Below, piece after piece: positions 23,641 to 35,187 of a DNA stretch of 64,000 nt. This DNA comes from Rhodocollybia butyracea (taxonomy: Eukaryota > Basidiomycota > Agaricomycetes > Agaricales > Omphalotaceae): NCBI GenBank assembly GCA_015501585.1, contig JADNRY010000067.1, positions 124,001 to 188,000 on the forward strand, given 5' to 3'. Each line of letters starts with the position of its first letter. Position 1 is the stretch's first letter. The notes under the pieces were generated by a model. It worked only from the letters and a program-made list of their open reading frames with translations, was not told the DNA's origin and did not search any database. Position numbers and translations under genes: made by a program.

Positions 23641-25102
23641 GTGGCCAGGGTCTGATGGATCCTTGTGTTCGATTCCGACCCTTTGCCGTATGATGCCGTG
23701 TGCTTGCCGGCCTATGAGTAAGCTCACGTGGGCTCATGCACAGTCACTGGTGCTAGCTACTATGGTCCGTCAAGAAGTGCTCACCGTCAGGAAGTGCAAC
23801 TTGCTTAAAAACATTGGTTCCCGTCACTCTACAAATTTGAGGATTTTTTGTAACAATATTTAGATACTTTATAATGATTTTATCTACTCAGATTGATTCT
23901 TTTGCGAACAGGGCTCGAATACTGAACAGAATGTTCAGAATCGTGAGTATGATTTTTACATCAATCGCCAGGAACATATAGAATATCTATTGAGACCGCT
24001 GAGATGACTTCAGAGGGTTATTTACTATTCCAATAACAGGCCAAGTTTTAATTCCTACGAGGATCCGTACAGTATTCGTGAAACAAGAAGCAAAATAACG
24101 AGTGAGAGCCTGCGAAAACCGGCAAGAGTTTTAGCTGCTAAGCGCCCAGTTGCACTTCTTAACTTTTGCTCGGACATTGCCCGACGCAGGCAATAGAAGC
24201 TTTAAAAATACAGGAAATTCAAGGTAAGAGTTTTTATCTACTACAAATCGATCTATCTATTCAGAATTTTGAAATATTGAGTCGCCGCAAAGTTATAAGC
24301 GATTTATCAAAAAGTTGCACTTCTTGGCGACCCATAGTATGGCGCGAGTCGTAGTTCGATGTATAACACTCATATCTTATCTTATCATGTGACCTCCGAC
24401 TACGGCCGGCGATACAAGTCACCTCAGGTCACGTCACTTTGAGAAGTTTAAGTACTTGTCGCGTCTTGTCGTGTCTCCTCATTGTTCAATGTCAGCATAG
24501 TTGATTTCAGTAGGAAGATGTCTTGTCACATTTGACCCGAAAACACCGCACCCTCAAACCGCTGGTAGGCAGGACTGAATAGTTGAAATGTGTTCTTGTG
24601 CGGTTACGGTTTGTTAGAGTTTAGGAGCGCTTTAAACCTGATCGATGTAAGCTTTCTGTCTACCTCCTTACTTCCTTTTTTCTTGTTCTTGCTCTTAATT
24701 TGTTTTCATATTTTTATACTGTATCAAGTGTTTCTAAACATACCGAGGGCTCTACTAGGCGGCCTGGTGGATTGTTTAAGATGCTTTCTCTTACAACCTT
24801 CCTTTCTTTTCCTGCTTCCCCTTTTTATGCTGTGAAGTTACTACCATTTCCTTACCATTTCTTTACTGACCAGTCTTCTAGTGCGCTCTGGCAAGGGCCG
24901 CAAGGAATTCTGAGCATATGCACTATCTTCTGGCCAACTTTTCAAAGATCCATTCTGTAGAAATGGCTTGGGCTCGCAACAAATTGCTCCAGCAATGAAA
25001 GTGACCACAATGAGAATGGTACGCAGAACCTGTACAGAGTACAGGTTTGCTCGCCGGTGAGTTTTCCCTAGCCACACTTGAGTATATACTGACTATGTAA
25101 TA
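23641..25102. other. No recognisable gene
   Basis: AT-rich sequence with only short open frames. A 20-nt motif at 24354-24373 recurs inverted at 27767-27786 (see findings). I see no transposon coding sequence. Confidence 0.5.
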
Positions 25103-26243
25103 GGACTTTATGGAGTATTGGGCCCTCGTGCAAGTGTTCGCGTCTCTCCAATATGCCTAAGCGCGCAACATATCGCTCTCCCATGACCCCACTATGCATC
25201 TTGTTCTTCCCCGTGGACTAACTGGCCATACACAACCAGTGACCCTTCCATCGCCTAAAGAATCAACTACACCGGCATCAACGCTAAATCACTGCACGTC
25301 TACTTTGAGCCTTAAGAAACTGTGTACGAGATCGATATCCTGTATGTGCACTGGTGGGGCTGGGACACCTCTGTTGAGGAGGTGATGGATAGCTTGCACA
25401 ATATTATCGCGTCTGGGAAAGTCATTTATCTAGGCATACCCCAGTTTGGGTCGTCATGCAGGCTAATCAATATGCAAAAGACCATGGGAAGATGCGTTTT
25501 GTTGTTTATCAAGTGTGTATCTTTTGTTTTCTCGCTTTGTTTTCTTTCTCCTAACCACATTCGATCCTCCAGGGAAATGGAACATCATGGACCACTCTTC
25601 CAAATGCGACATCATCCCTATAGCTCGTTCCCTTAGTCTGGCCCTTGCGCCCTCACCACGGATAAACTCCGTACCAACGAAGAAGAGAAACGCCGCAGGA
25701 AAAGTGGAGAGAAAGGATATACCATGCATGGGTTGGACTGGGAAGGCACTGGGGCAGAAGTCAGGGTGTCTCACTCTTGAAAAGGTCGTGTAAGAGGTTG
25801 GAGCGAACAAGTGACTACAACTTTGACTATCTCTCTTCTCTTTTTCGCTAACCATGAGTTTGAATTTTACCTTTTTAGTTACCATTGTGTACGTGATGCA
25901 GAAAACATCGTACATGTCCCTATCATCTGAGGGCGCAAAGTCGAAAACCTCAAAGTCAACATGGCAGCATTGGATATCACTGAGGTGCACATCAGGAAAT
26001 GTCGTACTGTTCATGTCGGGTTCTCAATGGCCCTTGTTGTAAGTATCTCTATGAATACCATATCCTAACCGTTCGTTTCATTTCTGTTTTACTTAACCTG
26101 ATTGTTTCTTGCAATAGGGTGATGGCTCCCAGCCGATATTCTTGTTCGAGGTGGCTGCTCATATGGTGAAGGTTCCTTGTACTCAGGCATTGAGGCCTCA
26201 GGCCTCAGCAGTAGACACCTTTCGGCGTATCATGAACATGTAG
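25103..26243 (+). pseudogene. Aryl-alcohol dehydrogenase (aldo-keto reductase family), decayed
   Basis: Pieces of the fungal AAD protein appear in order on the plus strand: LGPRASVRVSPICL near the start, then IDILYVHWWGWDTSVEEV with MDSLHNIIASGKVIYLG, then an intron and GKWNIMDHSSKCDIIPIA, then EEEKRRRKSGE, then YVMQKTSY, and AAHMVKVP near the end. Stops and frameshifts separate them, for example two stops before the VHWW motif. The family oxidises or reduces aryl alcohols and is widespread in wood- and litter-decay fungi. This copy cannot be functional. Confidence 0.85.
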
Positions 26244-27828
26244 CTATAGCTCGTTGGAGTGTTGTACAAGTTGTGTACAAGTGGACTCGAGGGCTCGTTT
26301 ACTCTTCAGTAAGTAGAAAATAGTACCTATTGTACACTGGTATAAAGTAAACATGTCGTTTTATGCAACAAGATGGTCAAAGCCATAAATATGAGTCCTA
26401 ATATACGTATGGAATGATATCCAACATCAAGTACGGTTCGCCGTCACCATATTTGTGTGACAGTAAAGATCATGGGGTTCCGGCGCTCCGGTGAGTAACG
26501 TGACCTGATAAGATTTGATAAGATATCCTTAGCGCCGCTGTTGCGGCAATCCCCGACTCCAGCACAATTTCATTGTAGCGTCCAGTTTATTAGGATAGTA
26601 TCGTAAGTAACAGAAAAGTAATGTACAGGTGATTAACTGTTTTGGCAGATGAAGAAAAAAATACGAATATCAGTTTAATCGACGTTCATGTTGTCAGTCA
26701 TTTTTCCTTTCAGGTCGACTTCGATGTTTGCGGTCCTGGTACTACGACGAGTACCGGGTTTCTTTCTCCCTCCAGATATTTTTTACCTTGGGACATAGTA
26801 AGGGCTTGCACTTCAGGATCAATATACATCAATCTCGACGGTGGAGTATGCTGCAATATGTAGCCGTTAGCCACACACAAGCTATCCAGAGGTGGTTGAG
26901 TTTGTCATAGTATTGGCCAGTAGTATGCAATTGGTCTTCAGAACCACAAGAAGCATATATATCCAATGGGTTATACTGAATGGACTCACGATAAGATTGA
27001 ATGCAGGATACCACGGTAGATGTTGGCGTGCTGAGGCCAATTCTTTTGAATTCTTGTCTGCTGTTCTACTGCACAATTAATTCGAGCCTGTCGGGGGGAT
27101 TCAGTGCGAAATTTCTCTGTTGCATGCTTGGCTGCATGTCATTCATTGGTCTGGAATCAATATATTGTACGTGGATGGCAAAATGTCTTCAAGTACCGTC
27201 AATGGGTAATATCTTCATGAGCAGAAGATATGAGCTATTAAATCTGCTTCAGTATACTACTCTGAGGAGAAAACATGGGTCACTACTGGAACTGAACCTG
27301 GTACTGCTTTCATTAACGCCGATGAGATGGAATTTCCGAACACCTATCAATAATTCTGCAGCAGTAAATTCCTGTTCCAGTGTTGAACATTTTGATTCAA
27401 GACAGCTACTAGCCAGGCTATGTTACATATGTAGCTATAGAAAGACAAGTTCACACCGGTGAAAATCGGCATATCCAATAATTGGGGTAGCTAAAACTTC
27501 TTCCGCTGCTGCTGTCGCAACTTAGATGATCCAGCTTGCGCCCATATTGGAATAGTGCAGTGATTGCAATGAAGTGAAAAAGTTATTCATTAAGGTTTCT
27601 AGGCTCTGGAGTCGTCGAGTGAGAAAAGCACATATTTTGTGACACTCGTCATCTGTGGAGCTTCCGGTAACGTGATGAGAAATTATTTCCTTTAGTTACA
27701 TTTTGACTGTTTTTTGGTTCGATCGTCAGGTACAAGACCCTCTCTTCCCTTCGGTCAGAGTCGGGGATGAGTGTTATACATCGAACGGAACCTCCTATGG
27801 CGCGTCGTTAAATTCCTCTATTTATTGA
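26244..27828. other. No recognisable gene
   Basis: The open frames here (the longest is 153 codons at 27001-27462) show no domain and have stop-rich neighbours. It may be decayed mobile DNA, but nothing supports a name. Confidence 0.45.
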
Positions 27829-28113
27829 ATGCCGAACGATTCCGGCGAAGAGTCATCAAAATTCTCGACACTGGATAATATAGCTCGTGTTCGCCAACTA
27901 ATCCGACCGCGATTCGCCCACGATATACATGATTATGCATTTGGAATATGCCAGGCTATCGATGGTTTTCATGTCATATCGGTAATCAAGACTGGTAGCG
28001 GGAAGACTACCTATTTTGCGGGATTCATGATCCTTCTGCAGGAGCTGGATAAGCTACCAGACTCTCATGATCTGAAGCAGTGTTTAAATCATAGAATCCC
28101 GCGAAATGCTGAA
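27829..28113 (+). pseudogene. N-terminal fragment of a RecQ/DEAD-like helicase
   Basis: From the ATG at 27829 the frame reads about 95 codons containing FAHDIHDYAFGICQAIDG and the Walker A motif KTGSGKT followed by YFAGFMILLQELDKLPD. This is the start of the RecQ-like helicases that are abundant in mushroom genomes. The similarity ends at about 28113, exactly where cassette B begins, so the gene was cut by the cassette insertion or by the duplication breakpoint. No motif II or later part is present. Confidence 0.7.
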
Positions 28114-28320
28114 GTACATATACATCCTTCTTCTTCTTCGTACTTAAGAGTAGCCCAATTCAGATCCAAGGCCAAATTTAATTTGATCTAAGAAAACACT
28201 TGTGTGATAGTTATCTACTGGAATCAAACTGGAATCCCCCACATCCTCATTTCATAAGTATCAAGTACTCTAGCCTAACCTTTCCTTCTGCTCGGTCCAG
28301 CTTCTCCACTAAGTTGTGGC

Positions 28321-28897
28321 CTAGACGGATCCAATGCACTGGAAGGAGCTCAAAGCGTTGTTCAAGCTTGGGTTCGACACGCCCAAGTTGTCGAATTGTG
28401 CGAGGTTGGCAACAATGAGCGAGTCACCGGTGCAATCGTCGTTCCTATCAAGTTCACAAATAAATAAATATCAGCTCATGTCGGTTAAATTATCGGTGAA
28501 TAATAAAGGTATAATAAAGGGCGAAAGCTAAAGAGGAAAAAAGGAGTGAAGGAATAAAGAATGTCCACCACTTACACATAGACAGCACACGCAACACCCG
28601 CGAACGTATTGGAAAGACTTTCGATAGAGTCATCGAAAGGAGCTACGAACGGAGTACAGGCGTTCAACACCCCAGCGGTTTGGCAAGTATTGGGCTCGAA
28701 GTTGGGTTCGGTGCAGAAGAGGAGAGTGACCTCGTTACCTCCGCCTCCTGAAGAGCCTCCTTGACGCGCGGATAGCTCAGGCTGTACGATTTGTGTGGGT
28801 CAGATATTTCAAACATAAGTGTAATACTGCATACCGTGACAGCTGCAAGGCCAGCGGTGATCGTGGCGAGGAGAGTGGCAAATGCAATGGAGCGCAT
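28321..28897 (-). CDS. Small secreted protein, family II copy B
   Basis: Exons 28897-28835, 28781-28576 and 28444-28321 have exactly the lengths of copy A (63, 206 and 124 nt) and give 130 residues. Signal peptide, Gly-rich linker and six cysteines are conserved. The protein ends CIGSV instead of CIGTA and has a few substitutions such as VTLLFC for VFLIFC. No frameshift or stop is present. A TATA box lies at 28976-28969. It is presumably an active secreted protein of unknown function. Confidence 0.85.
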
Positions 28898-29772
28898 ATT
28901 GAATTATGGATGAGATGTGAGTAGAACTGGGGAGATTGTTCTGAGGTTATAGAGAGATATCCTTTTTCCTTTTATACGAGTCTGGCCAATACTACTAATG
29001 CTAATCGAACTGGTGAAGGCAAATAACTCGTCCGAAGTTTCTCCTGACTAGAGTACAAAATCGAGTCCGGATTTTGGGCCATGGCCGTTGGCTTCCGCCC
29101 GCATTGACCGGAAAGGGGAAACGCCAAGAACCAAAATCCGTGAAGTGAACTGTCAATGGAGTTGTTAGACGGTTATACTTGATCGTGCATTCAAATTCTA
29201 TCGGACCGTGCCATGAATTACAATATCGAAAACAGTGATTGCTTCGGACCTTGAGAGAAACATTAGCAAAGTACTGCTGGTATGTCGAGAGAGTTATAAT
29301 CCTCCCAATGTATGATCCAATTAACGTCTACTTACCTCGAGCTTCTTAATAATCTCCCAAGTACTCGATCACGGATAGCCGTATCGACCTCCAATCCCTG
29401 AGGATTGATAACTGAGAAAGCAAATCAAGTAGATAGAGGGCTTGGAATATGCTAGAGCGGGTCTTGTTGTAGCTTAGATCGCTCGGATTCCTTGATATTC
29501 CGAATGACATTCATCCACTGTAATGTTTTTTTATCACTCCGGTGTTGAAGGCCATCTGAGCGTTTCCAAATGGGACGCTGGCACAGCTTCTACAGTAGAA
29601 CTGGGAGCAGAACTTACTTGAAATGCCATTTGACAATTCTAGGGGGAAAAATTCCTTGCGCGGGTGATAAAATGACATTACTGACTTGGAAAGATTCCAA
29701 AAATACTGGAAAGCCTACTAGGTATTAATAATGAATAACAAAAACAAAACACCCATCCACTGGGGCCACCCA
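28898..29772. other. Promoter of copy B and cassette spacer
   Basis: This holds TATAAAAG at 28976-28969 and the spacer homologous to 20611-21386. No conserved open frame. Confidence 0.5.
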
Positions 29773-31823
29773 CTACTCCGCCAAGTACAAATCAGAACCA
29801 GTGAGGTACCTGAACATATATGCATCGTGTTCCTTTTCATTAAGCCCATGCCTCTGTGTCCCTTCATGCCGATCCCCAGCATGTCATCGAGATATATATC
29901 CGCCGGATAAACAGCCTTACCCAACTCACCGCACCAATAAAAGTCAATTAGATTGACTCCACCCCCTGGCAGAAGAAGGACATTGGGTTGATGCAAGTCT
30001 CCCAAAACCAATTTATGTTGGTGCAAAGTGGTCACTGCAAGCCGGATACCTTTGATATCTGCTTTCTCAAGGTTCTTGCGTCCAGGAGGCACATAACCCA
30101 TGACGACTATATGGAGACCGAGTTCAGGAACGACGTCACTGAAGAAGAGCTTTGGTGCTTTGGGCGGTTCAAGCGCCTCAAGTATACGGTGTGCCGTGGT
30201 GCAATACTTGTGGGTGAACTTGATGATGGAATCTTGAGACTGATTATTGGCCGTGATACGAGCGCGGAACACAGCTTTGTCAGAGTAGTCTGGGACGATG
30301 CGGTGAAGATACTCCACAGAGTATTTTAGTCCTTCGGCAATGAATGACATAAATGCTGGCCCGATGACTCTAGACGAGGGCTGACGAGGGATGGACAGAG
30401 ACATAGAGTGAGGAGCAGAGTTCTGAGGAGAGGAAGAGGTACGAGGAGAAGGGCGTGGGGTAGGAGACAGAGCGGTGTAGAACAAGTGAAGATCGTTCAA
30501 GCAGACTCTAAGGGCTCGAAATATCTGCGCGACACGCAGAACGCCTTCTTCAAGACGCGAGCGGCCAGCTACGTTAGGCCTCGGCCCAATAAACTCGTAC
30601 GATATGAACCTTTCGCTCATGAAACTGTCAGCAAAGACAGCGCCGGAGACCGTCAAGTTGGGACCATCAATTCCAACGAGGAATGCAGGGCAACACGTTG
30701 CTTCTCTAACCGGAGTGTACTAGGGTCGAAGATAAATACCAAAAGTCAACCAAGAGAAATATTCACAAACCAATGTACAAGACACAATTGCGACATATGC
30801 GCACTCTGCTTTCGCAATGGGATCTGAGTTTCCTTCGCCAAAATCATTCTTGAGCTCTGTTAGTTCTGAGACAGCGTTTACACCGAGTAGAGGGCAACGG
30901 AACGAGATAGACCCATCAGGTTTTGCGGTCCCTTTGTCAAGACGGTGTACGATAGTTGTCAAAATATGCTCATGGACAGCAGCCTGGATACCTTTGAGGT
31001 TGATATGCCGATCTTGCTTGACGCTGTAATGTTCGGTTGAGGTTGCAAGGAAGTTAAGAGCATGGTCGAGCTCCTCATGCGTGAATATGAGAGTTTGATC
31101 GTTGACTATATTCAAGAATTTGCTGAAAACGGGGTGGTAGATCACAATGGGGGGAGGACTGAGTGACAAGGGTCGATGGTTGTATATCACATCTGCTCTA
31201 CCCATGACTTGGGTGTCGACGAGACTTTCGACTTTCGCACCGGCAGAGGTTGGTTGTCGATCGCGTGCCATCCTGGCAATTTCTTCACGACCTGGTTCAT
31301 ACATGTGTCAATGGAGTCATACGCGTGCGAGTGACACACTATATTGAAGCGCTGTTGGGCTCTCCTCTTCAATAACAGGCATTGACCGTCGAACGGCTTT
31401 CTCCTTGAAGACGATGAAGATCTCTCGCCAACTGGATTTGTCGCTGGGCTGGAGGTCACAAATACTGGTAAGAGGCTGATCAGATCCCATTAGGATGCAG
31501 TGTTGTCGAATGAAATCCAACGATAGGTTTCCGTAGAGCTCCTGCTCTTCCTCACCCGTCAGACCACCTTGGAAGACTTCTTGGACAGGTTTTTTATTCT
31601 GAACGAAGACTCGTAAGCGTAAGCACAGCTGAGATAATAATAAGCGTTTACCACGTAGTACTCCCTTGTGTAGCTCGCCGTGTCGTCTGAACTCGGCCAA
31701 TTTCCTTTGTCCAACTTCGCGATTTTGGTTCCATATAAGAAATGTTTCGTGAATTTTGAAGATATCAGAGCCTGCTGTTTCTTCAACGATGATGCAGAGA
31801 AAAGGGGTCCTAGGCAATGGCAT
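29773..31823 (-). pseudogene. Kinase-like gene, cassette B copy (frameshifted)
   Basis: It is homologous to copy A along its length and keeps the segment deleted there, with a 48-nt intron near 31340-31300 that restores frame into EEIARMARDRQ. It is broken elsewhere. About 5 nt are missing near 31705, which shifts frame after IWNQNREVG, and one base is missing near 29877, so the end reads DDMLGIGMKG instead of the DDTLGDRHEG of copy A. The catalytic region is LGDLHQPNVLL with LIDFYWCGE. The first Asp remains but the second is changed to Tyr relative to copy A. The damage differs from copy A, so both copies decayed independently. Confidence 0.75.
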
Positions 31824-31959
31824 GAAGGGACGAAGAAAGCTTGAGGAAAGTCAGCTGACCAAGGATCTCACGCGCTTGACTGTGACTTGACTGCGTTACG
31901 GTTCCCTCGTGCCCGCTGGATGGCGGAGCCGCATAATTTATACTACGACTACTATTACT

Positions 31960-33240
31960 ACTTACGATGATACTGGCCTCAGCCATGAAATCATCCGGGG
32001 AGGCGGAAAGAGCTAGAGTGCCTGTAACAATTAAGAATAAGTCAAGAACAAGTACAATCGCTTCGTAAGAGCAGCTCAATTCAGATTCAAGGCCAAATTT
32101 AATTTGATCTAGGCACTTGTGCAATAGTTATCTATTGGAATCTTCCATGTCCTTATTTCATATCGAGTACTCTAGCCTAACCTTTCCTTCTGCTCGGTCC
32201 AGCTTCTCTACTAAGTTGTGACCTAGACGGACCCAATGCACTGGAAGGAGCTCAAAGCGTTGTTCAAGCTTGGGTTTGACACGCCCAAGTTGTCGAACTG
32301 TGCAAGGTTGGCAACGATGAGCGAGTCACCGGTGCAATCGTCGTTCCTATTAAGTTCACAAATAAATGGATATCAGCTCATGTCGGTTGGATTTTCGGTG
32401 TATAATAAAGGGTATATCAAGGGCATAATAAAGGACAAGAGGAAAAAAGGAAAAAAAAAGGAGTGAAGGAATAAAGAATGTCCACTCACACATAGACAGC
32501 ACACGCAACACCCGCGAACGTATTGGAAAGACTTTCGATAGAGTCATCGAAAGGAGCTACGAACGGAGTACAAGTGTTCAACACCCAGCGGTTTGGCAAG
32601 TGTTGGGCTCGAAGTTGGGTTCGGTGCAGAAGAGGAGGAAGACTTCGTTACCTCCGCCTCCTGAAGAGCCTCCTTGACGTGCGGATAGCTCAGGCTGTAT
32701 GATTTTTGTGGGGTAAGATATACAAACATCAAATGAGTATAATACTGCATACCGTGACAGCTGCAAGGCCAGCGGTGATTGTGGCGAGGAGAGTGGCAAA
32801 TAAAATGGAGTGCATAATGAATTATAGATGAGGTGAGATGCTTGAAGAATGAGTTAGAACTGGGAGATTGTTCTGAGGTCATAGAGAGAGATACTCTTCT
32901 CCTTTTATACGCCTTCGGCCAATACTACTAATGCTAATCGAACTGGAGAAGGTAATAAATCGTCCGAAGTTTCTCCAGACTAGAGTACAAAATCGAGTCC
33001 GGATTTTGGGCCGTGGTCGTGTCTTCCGCCCGCATTGGCCGGAAAGGGGAAACGCGAAAGCAGATTAAGTGGATAGCGGAAGGCTTGCGGGGGGCTTGCG
33101 GAGATTCTAGTAAGCGGGTCTTGTTGTAGCTCAGATCACTTCGGATCCTCGATATTCCGAATGGAATTCACCCGCTGGAATGTTTTTTTATCGCTCCGGT
33201 GATGAAGGCCATCCGAGCGTGTCACGATCTAGGAGAAAAA
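31960..33240. repeat. Cassette copy C (truncated, without kinase)
   Basis: The left border matches 19670 of copy A (the CCTGTAACAATTAAGAATAAG region). The right end stops inside the spacer at about 33230. The kinase-like gene is missing. Confidence 0.75.
32223..32815 (-). pseudogene. Small secreted protein, family II copy C (one-base deletion)
   Basis: Start, signal peptide (MHSILFATLLATITAGLAAV), splice sites and stop correspond to copies A and B. One C is missing in a short C-run near 32585, so the reading frame ends at EPNTCQTAGC followed by a stop, before four of the six cysteines. A TATA box is still present at 32909-32902. Confidence 0.85.
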
Positions 33241-34050
33241 GTCCTTGCGTAGGTGACAAAACAACATTGCCGAGCCGCAAGACGTTCCTGATGTCAATCC
33301 GAGCCTTTTGTCGAGAGTTCTTTCTCCATTCCATCCAACCTTCTATTGGGATTTTCTTGAGACCACGCATAGTAATGGTAAGCAGAAAACAAACTTCACC
33401 GCAAACATCTGGAGCTTGGAAGCAAGTCCTAAATTAATTTTTTGAAAGAAAACACGAGCTAAAACGACTGCGTCAGGTAGATCGTTTCTTTCAGGTCGTA
33501 ACTTACTATTCAACTGTAAGTATGGCGTATACTTACACGTGCGCTTACACTGCCACCATCCTTTTATATCTACGTTTCGTTATCCTTCTTCAGTAAAGTA
33601 CCCCCATCATGTCCGTTGTTCTTATTCTTGTTTAGTCGCCTTAGCTTCTCTGCCGCTCGTAGCACATCGTGTCTCGCCGGATAATATACCGTGGTTTTGT
33701 CAACATCGTGTGACCTTCTCGAAGTGTCTGTCGATACGAAACGACAGCCTTTCATCAACATGATTTTCTGCAAACTATATATACTTATACCCGCCTGGAA
33801 GCGGTCACGTCTCATATTTGCCCTCAGCCATCCAGTGAAGAGACTCTGCTCACATATAGCTACGCGGGGAATTAACTAAGGTACCCTTGACCACGATTTC
33901 CCTCTCTCCCCTAATTTAAAGGTCATCAGACTGACGACTTCCTACCCACCCACTTCTTCCTCAACGACGTTTTCAACAAGCAATCGAGAAATTCTGGTAA
34001 CAGGGGGCCTCAGCAGAATATAATTGCATCTAAAATAATCAAACATGCCC
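33241..34050. other. No recognisable gene
   Basis: Short overlapping open frames only. This lies between cassette C and the 3' remnant of zinc-finger gene 2. Confidence 0.5.
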
Positions 34051-34247
34051 AGGACTCAGCGATATCCTCTTACTCGGAGGAAGGGTCTGACGGAAAATTT
34101 TGATACCATCGCACAGTTCAAGGGAAGATTGGCCTAGATTGGTGTGTTTGAGCGGTATCCTTTGGAGAAGTCATTATCTTCAAGGAGGACCGTGGCAGGG
34201 ACGTATGCATCACTATCACTGCGCTTTTTGCAACACATAAGTGACAA
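34051..34247 (-). pseudogene. 3' remnant of zinc-finger gene 2, cut off by transposons
   Basis: The minus strand reads CCKKRSDSDAYVPATVLLED, which matches the segment after the last cysteines of other fingers (CCRKRGDRYVPTKALLDD in the same gene). The first half of this fourth finger lies on the far side of the transposon at 38552-38760. The two halves once formed one finger. Confidence 0.75.
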
Positions 34248-34446
34248 TTAGGGCGTTTCACGACGGGACTGCCGGCCTTTTTTGAGCCTTTTTTGACTCC
34301 TTTTTTGGTTTCTTTTTTCACATCATTTTTTCGAAAAAAGGATCCTTTTTTCCGGTGATGCAGAAAAGGCTCGATGGCCTTTTCTGCATCACTGGCCTTT
34401 TTTCCATAACCTTTTTTCCGGTCTTTTTGCTTACTCAACAAGTAAT
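34248..34446. mobile_element. Short Harbinger-related MITE or solo end
   Basis: It begins TTAGGGCGTTTCACGACGGG, the same as the ends of the adjacent 4.1-kb element. It then differs: runs of CTTTTTT and a perfect 16-bp hairpin at 34355-34392 (GTGATGCAGAAAAGGC, 6-base loop, inverse). No opposite terminal repeat is seen before the next element starts at 34447. It is non-coding. Confidence 0.6.
34355..34392. repeat. Perfect 16-bp hairpin inside the MITE
   Basis: Arms 34355-34370 and 34377-34392 are exact inverse complements with a six-base loop. Pairing can continue about three further bases with one G-U. Confidence 0.9.
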
Positions 34447-35187
34447 AGGGCGTTTCACGACGGGTTGAAATCCTTTTTTGATCCTTTTTTGATTTCTTTT
34501 TTAGCTCTTTTTTTGAACTCTTTTTTCACTCAAAAAAGGCCGAAAAAAGACGAAAAAACGGTTCCGTCGTGAACCCCCCACCTAGATATATATATTTTCA
34601 GTACATGAACTAGTCAACTGTAAATTGAGAATAATTTTGGCTCTTGTCCCATCATCATGCCTAGAGTATCCGCACATCAGCGCGTCCTTCGTGGTGCCTT
34701 TAAATACGCTCACCAACTTCAGGAATGGCGACAAAAACGGCGTGCCGCCGTCGATACCTCAGACGATGATTCCGTCAGCGGCAACCATGACGACGACAGC
34801 TCTGATGCCTCTTCTCTTTCCTCTCTCTCTTCTCTCTCTTCCCTGTCTTCCATCGCCTCAACTTCAGAGGCTGATCATATTTCCACAAGCTCATCTGAAG
34901 AAGAATGGGAAGAAGAGCGCTATAGGAACCACTTTTGGGCTACTCGAGAATGGATAGACAAAATTCGCCGGACACGCATTCTCTTCCCAAACAAGGTCCA
35001 TAAACGTTCACAGCTTGTTCTGGTTCTTGAGCTTTACAAGAACGATGATCCTAAACGGTTTCGGCGCAATCTTCGAGTCTCCCCCTCTACCTTTGATCAA
35101 CTTCTCACCAGGATTTTGAGCCATCCAGTCTTTATCAGTCAGGGTTCAGCACAGCAGATATCAACTGACCGCCAACTCGCTATCACT
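34447..35187. repeat. Long inverted repeat of the Harbinger element, left arm
   Basis: These 741 bp are nearly identical, in inverse orientation, to 37808-38547. The arm holds the terminal repeat, subterminal T-runs, the promoter and the first 177 codons of the transposase gene. It differs from the other arm at only a few bases. The outer 125 bp can also fold on themselves (TTCACGACGG against CCGTCGTGAA). Confidence 0.9.

Larger units (their letters stand above)
28115..31830. repeat. Secreted protein + kinase-like cassette, copy B
   Basis: Same order and spacing as copy A at 19670-23450. The left border abuts the helicase fragment. The right border lies about 130 bp from the start of copy C, so copies B and C are tandem. 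Confidence 0.8.

Noticed and set aside
27001..27462. 153-codon plus-strand frame
   Set aside because: Cys/Leu-rich without a recognisable domain, introns or a copy elsewhere.
34248..34256. TTAGGG as a telomere-repeat trace
   Set aside because: It occurs singly as part of the transposon end TTAGGGCGTTTC and is not tandemly repeated.
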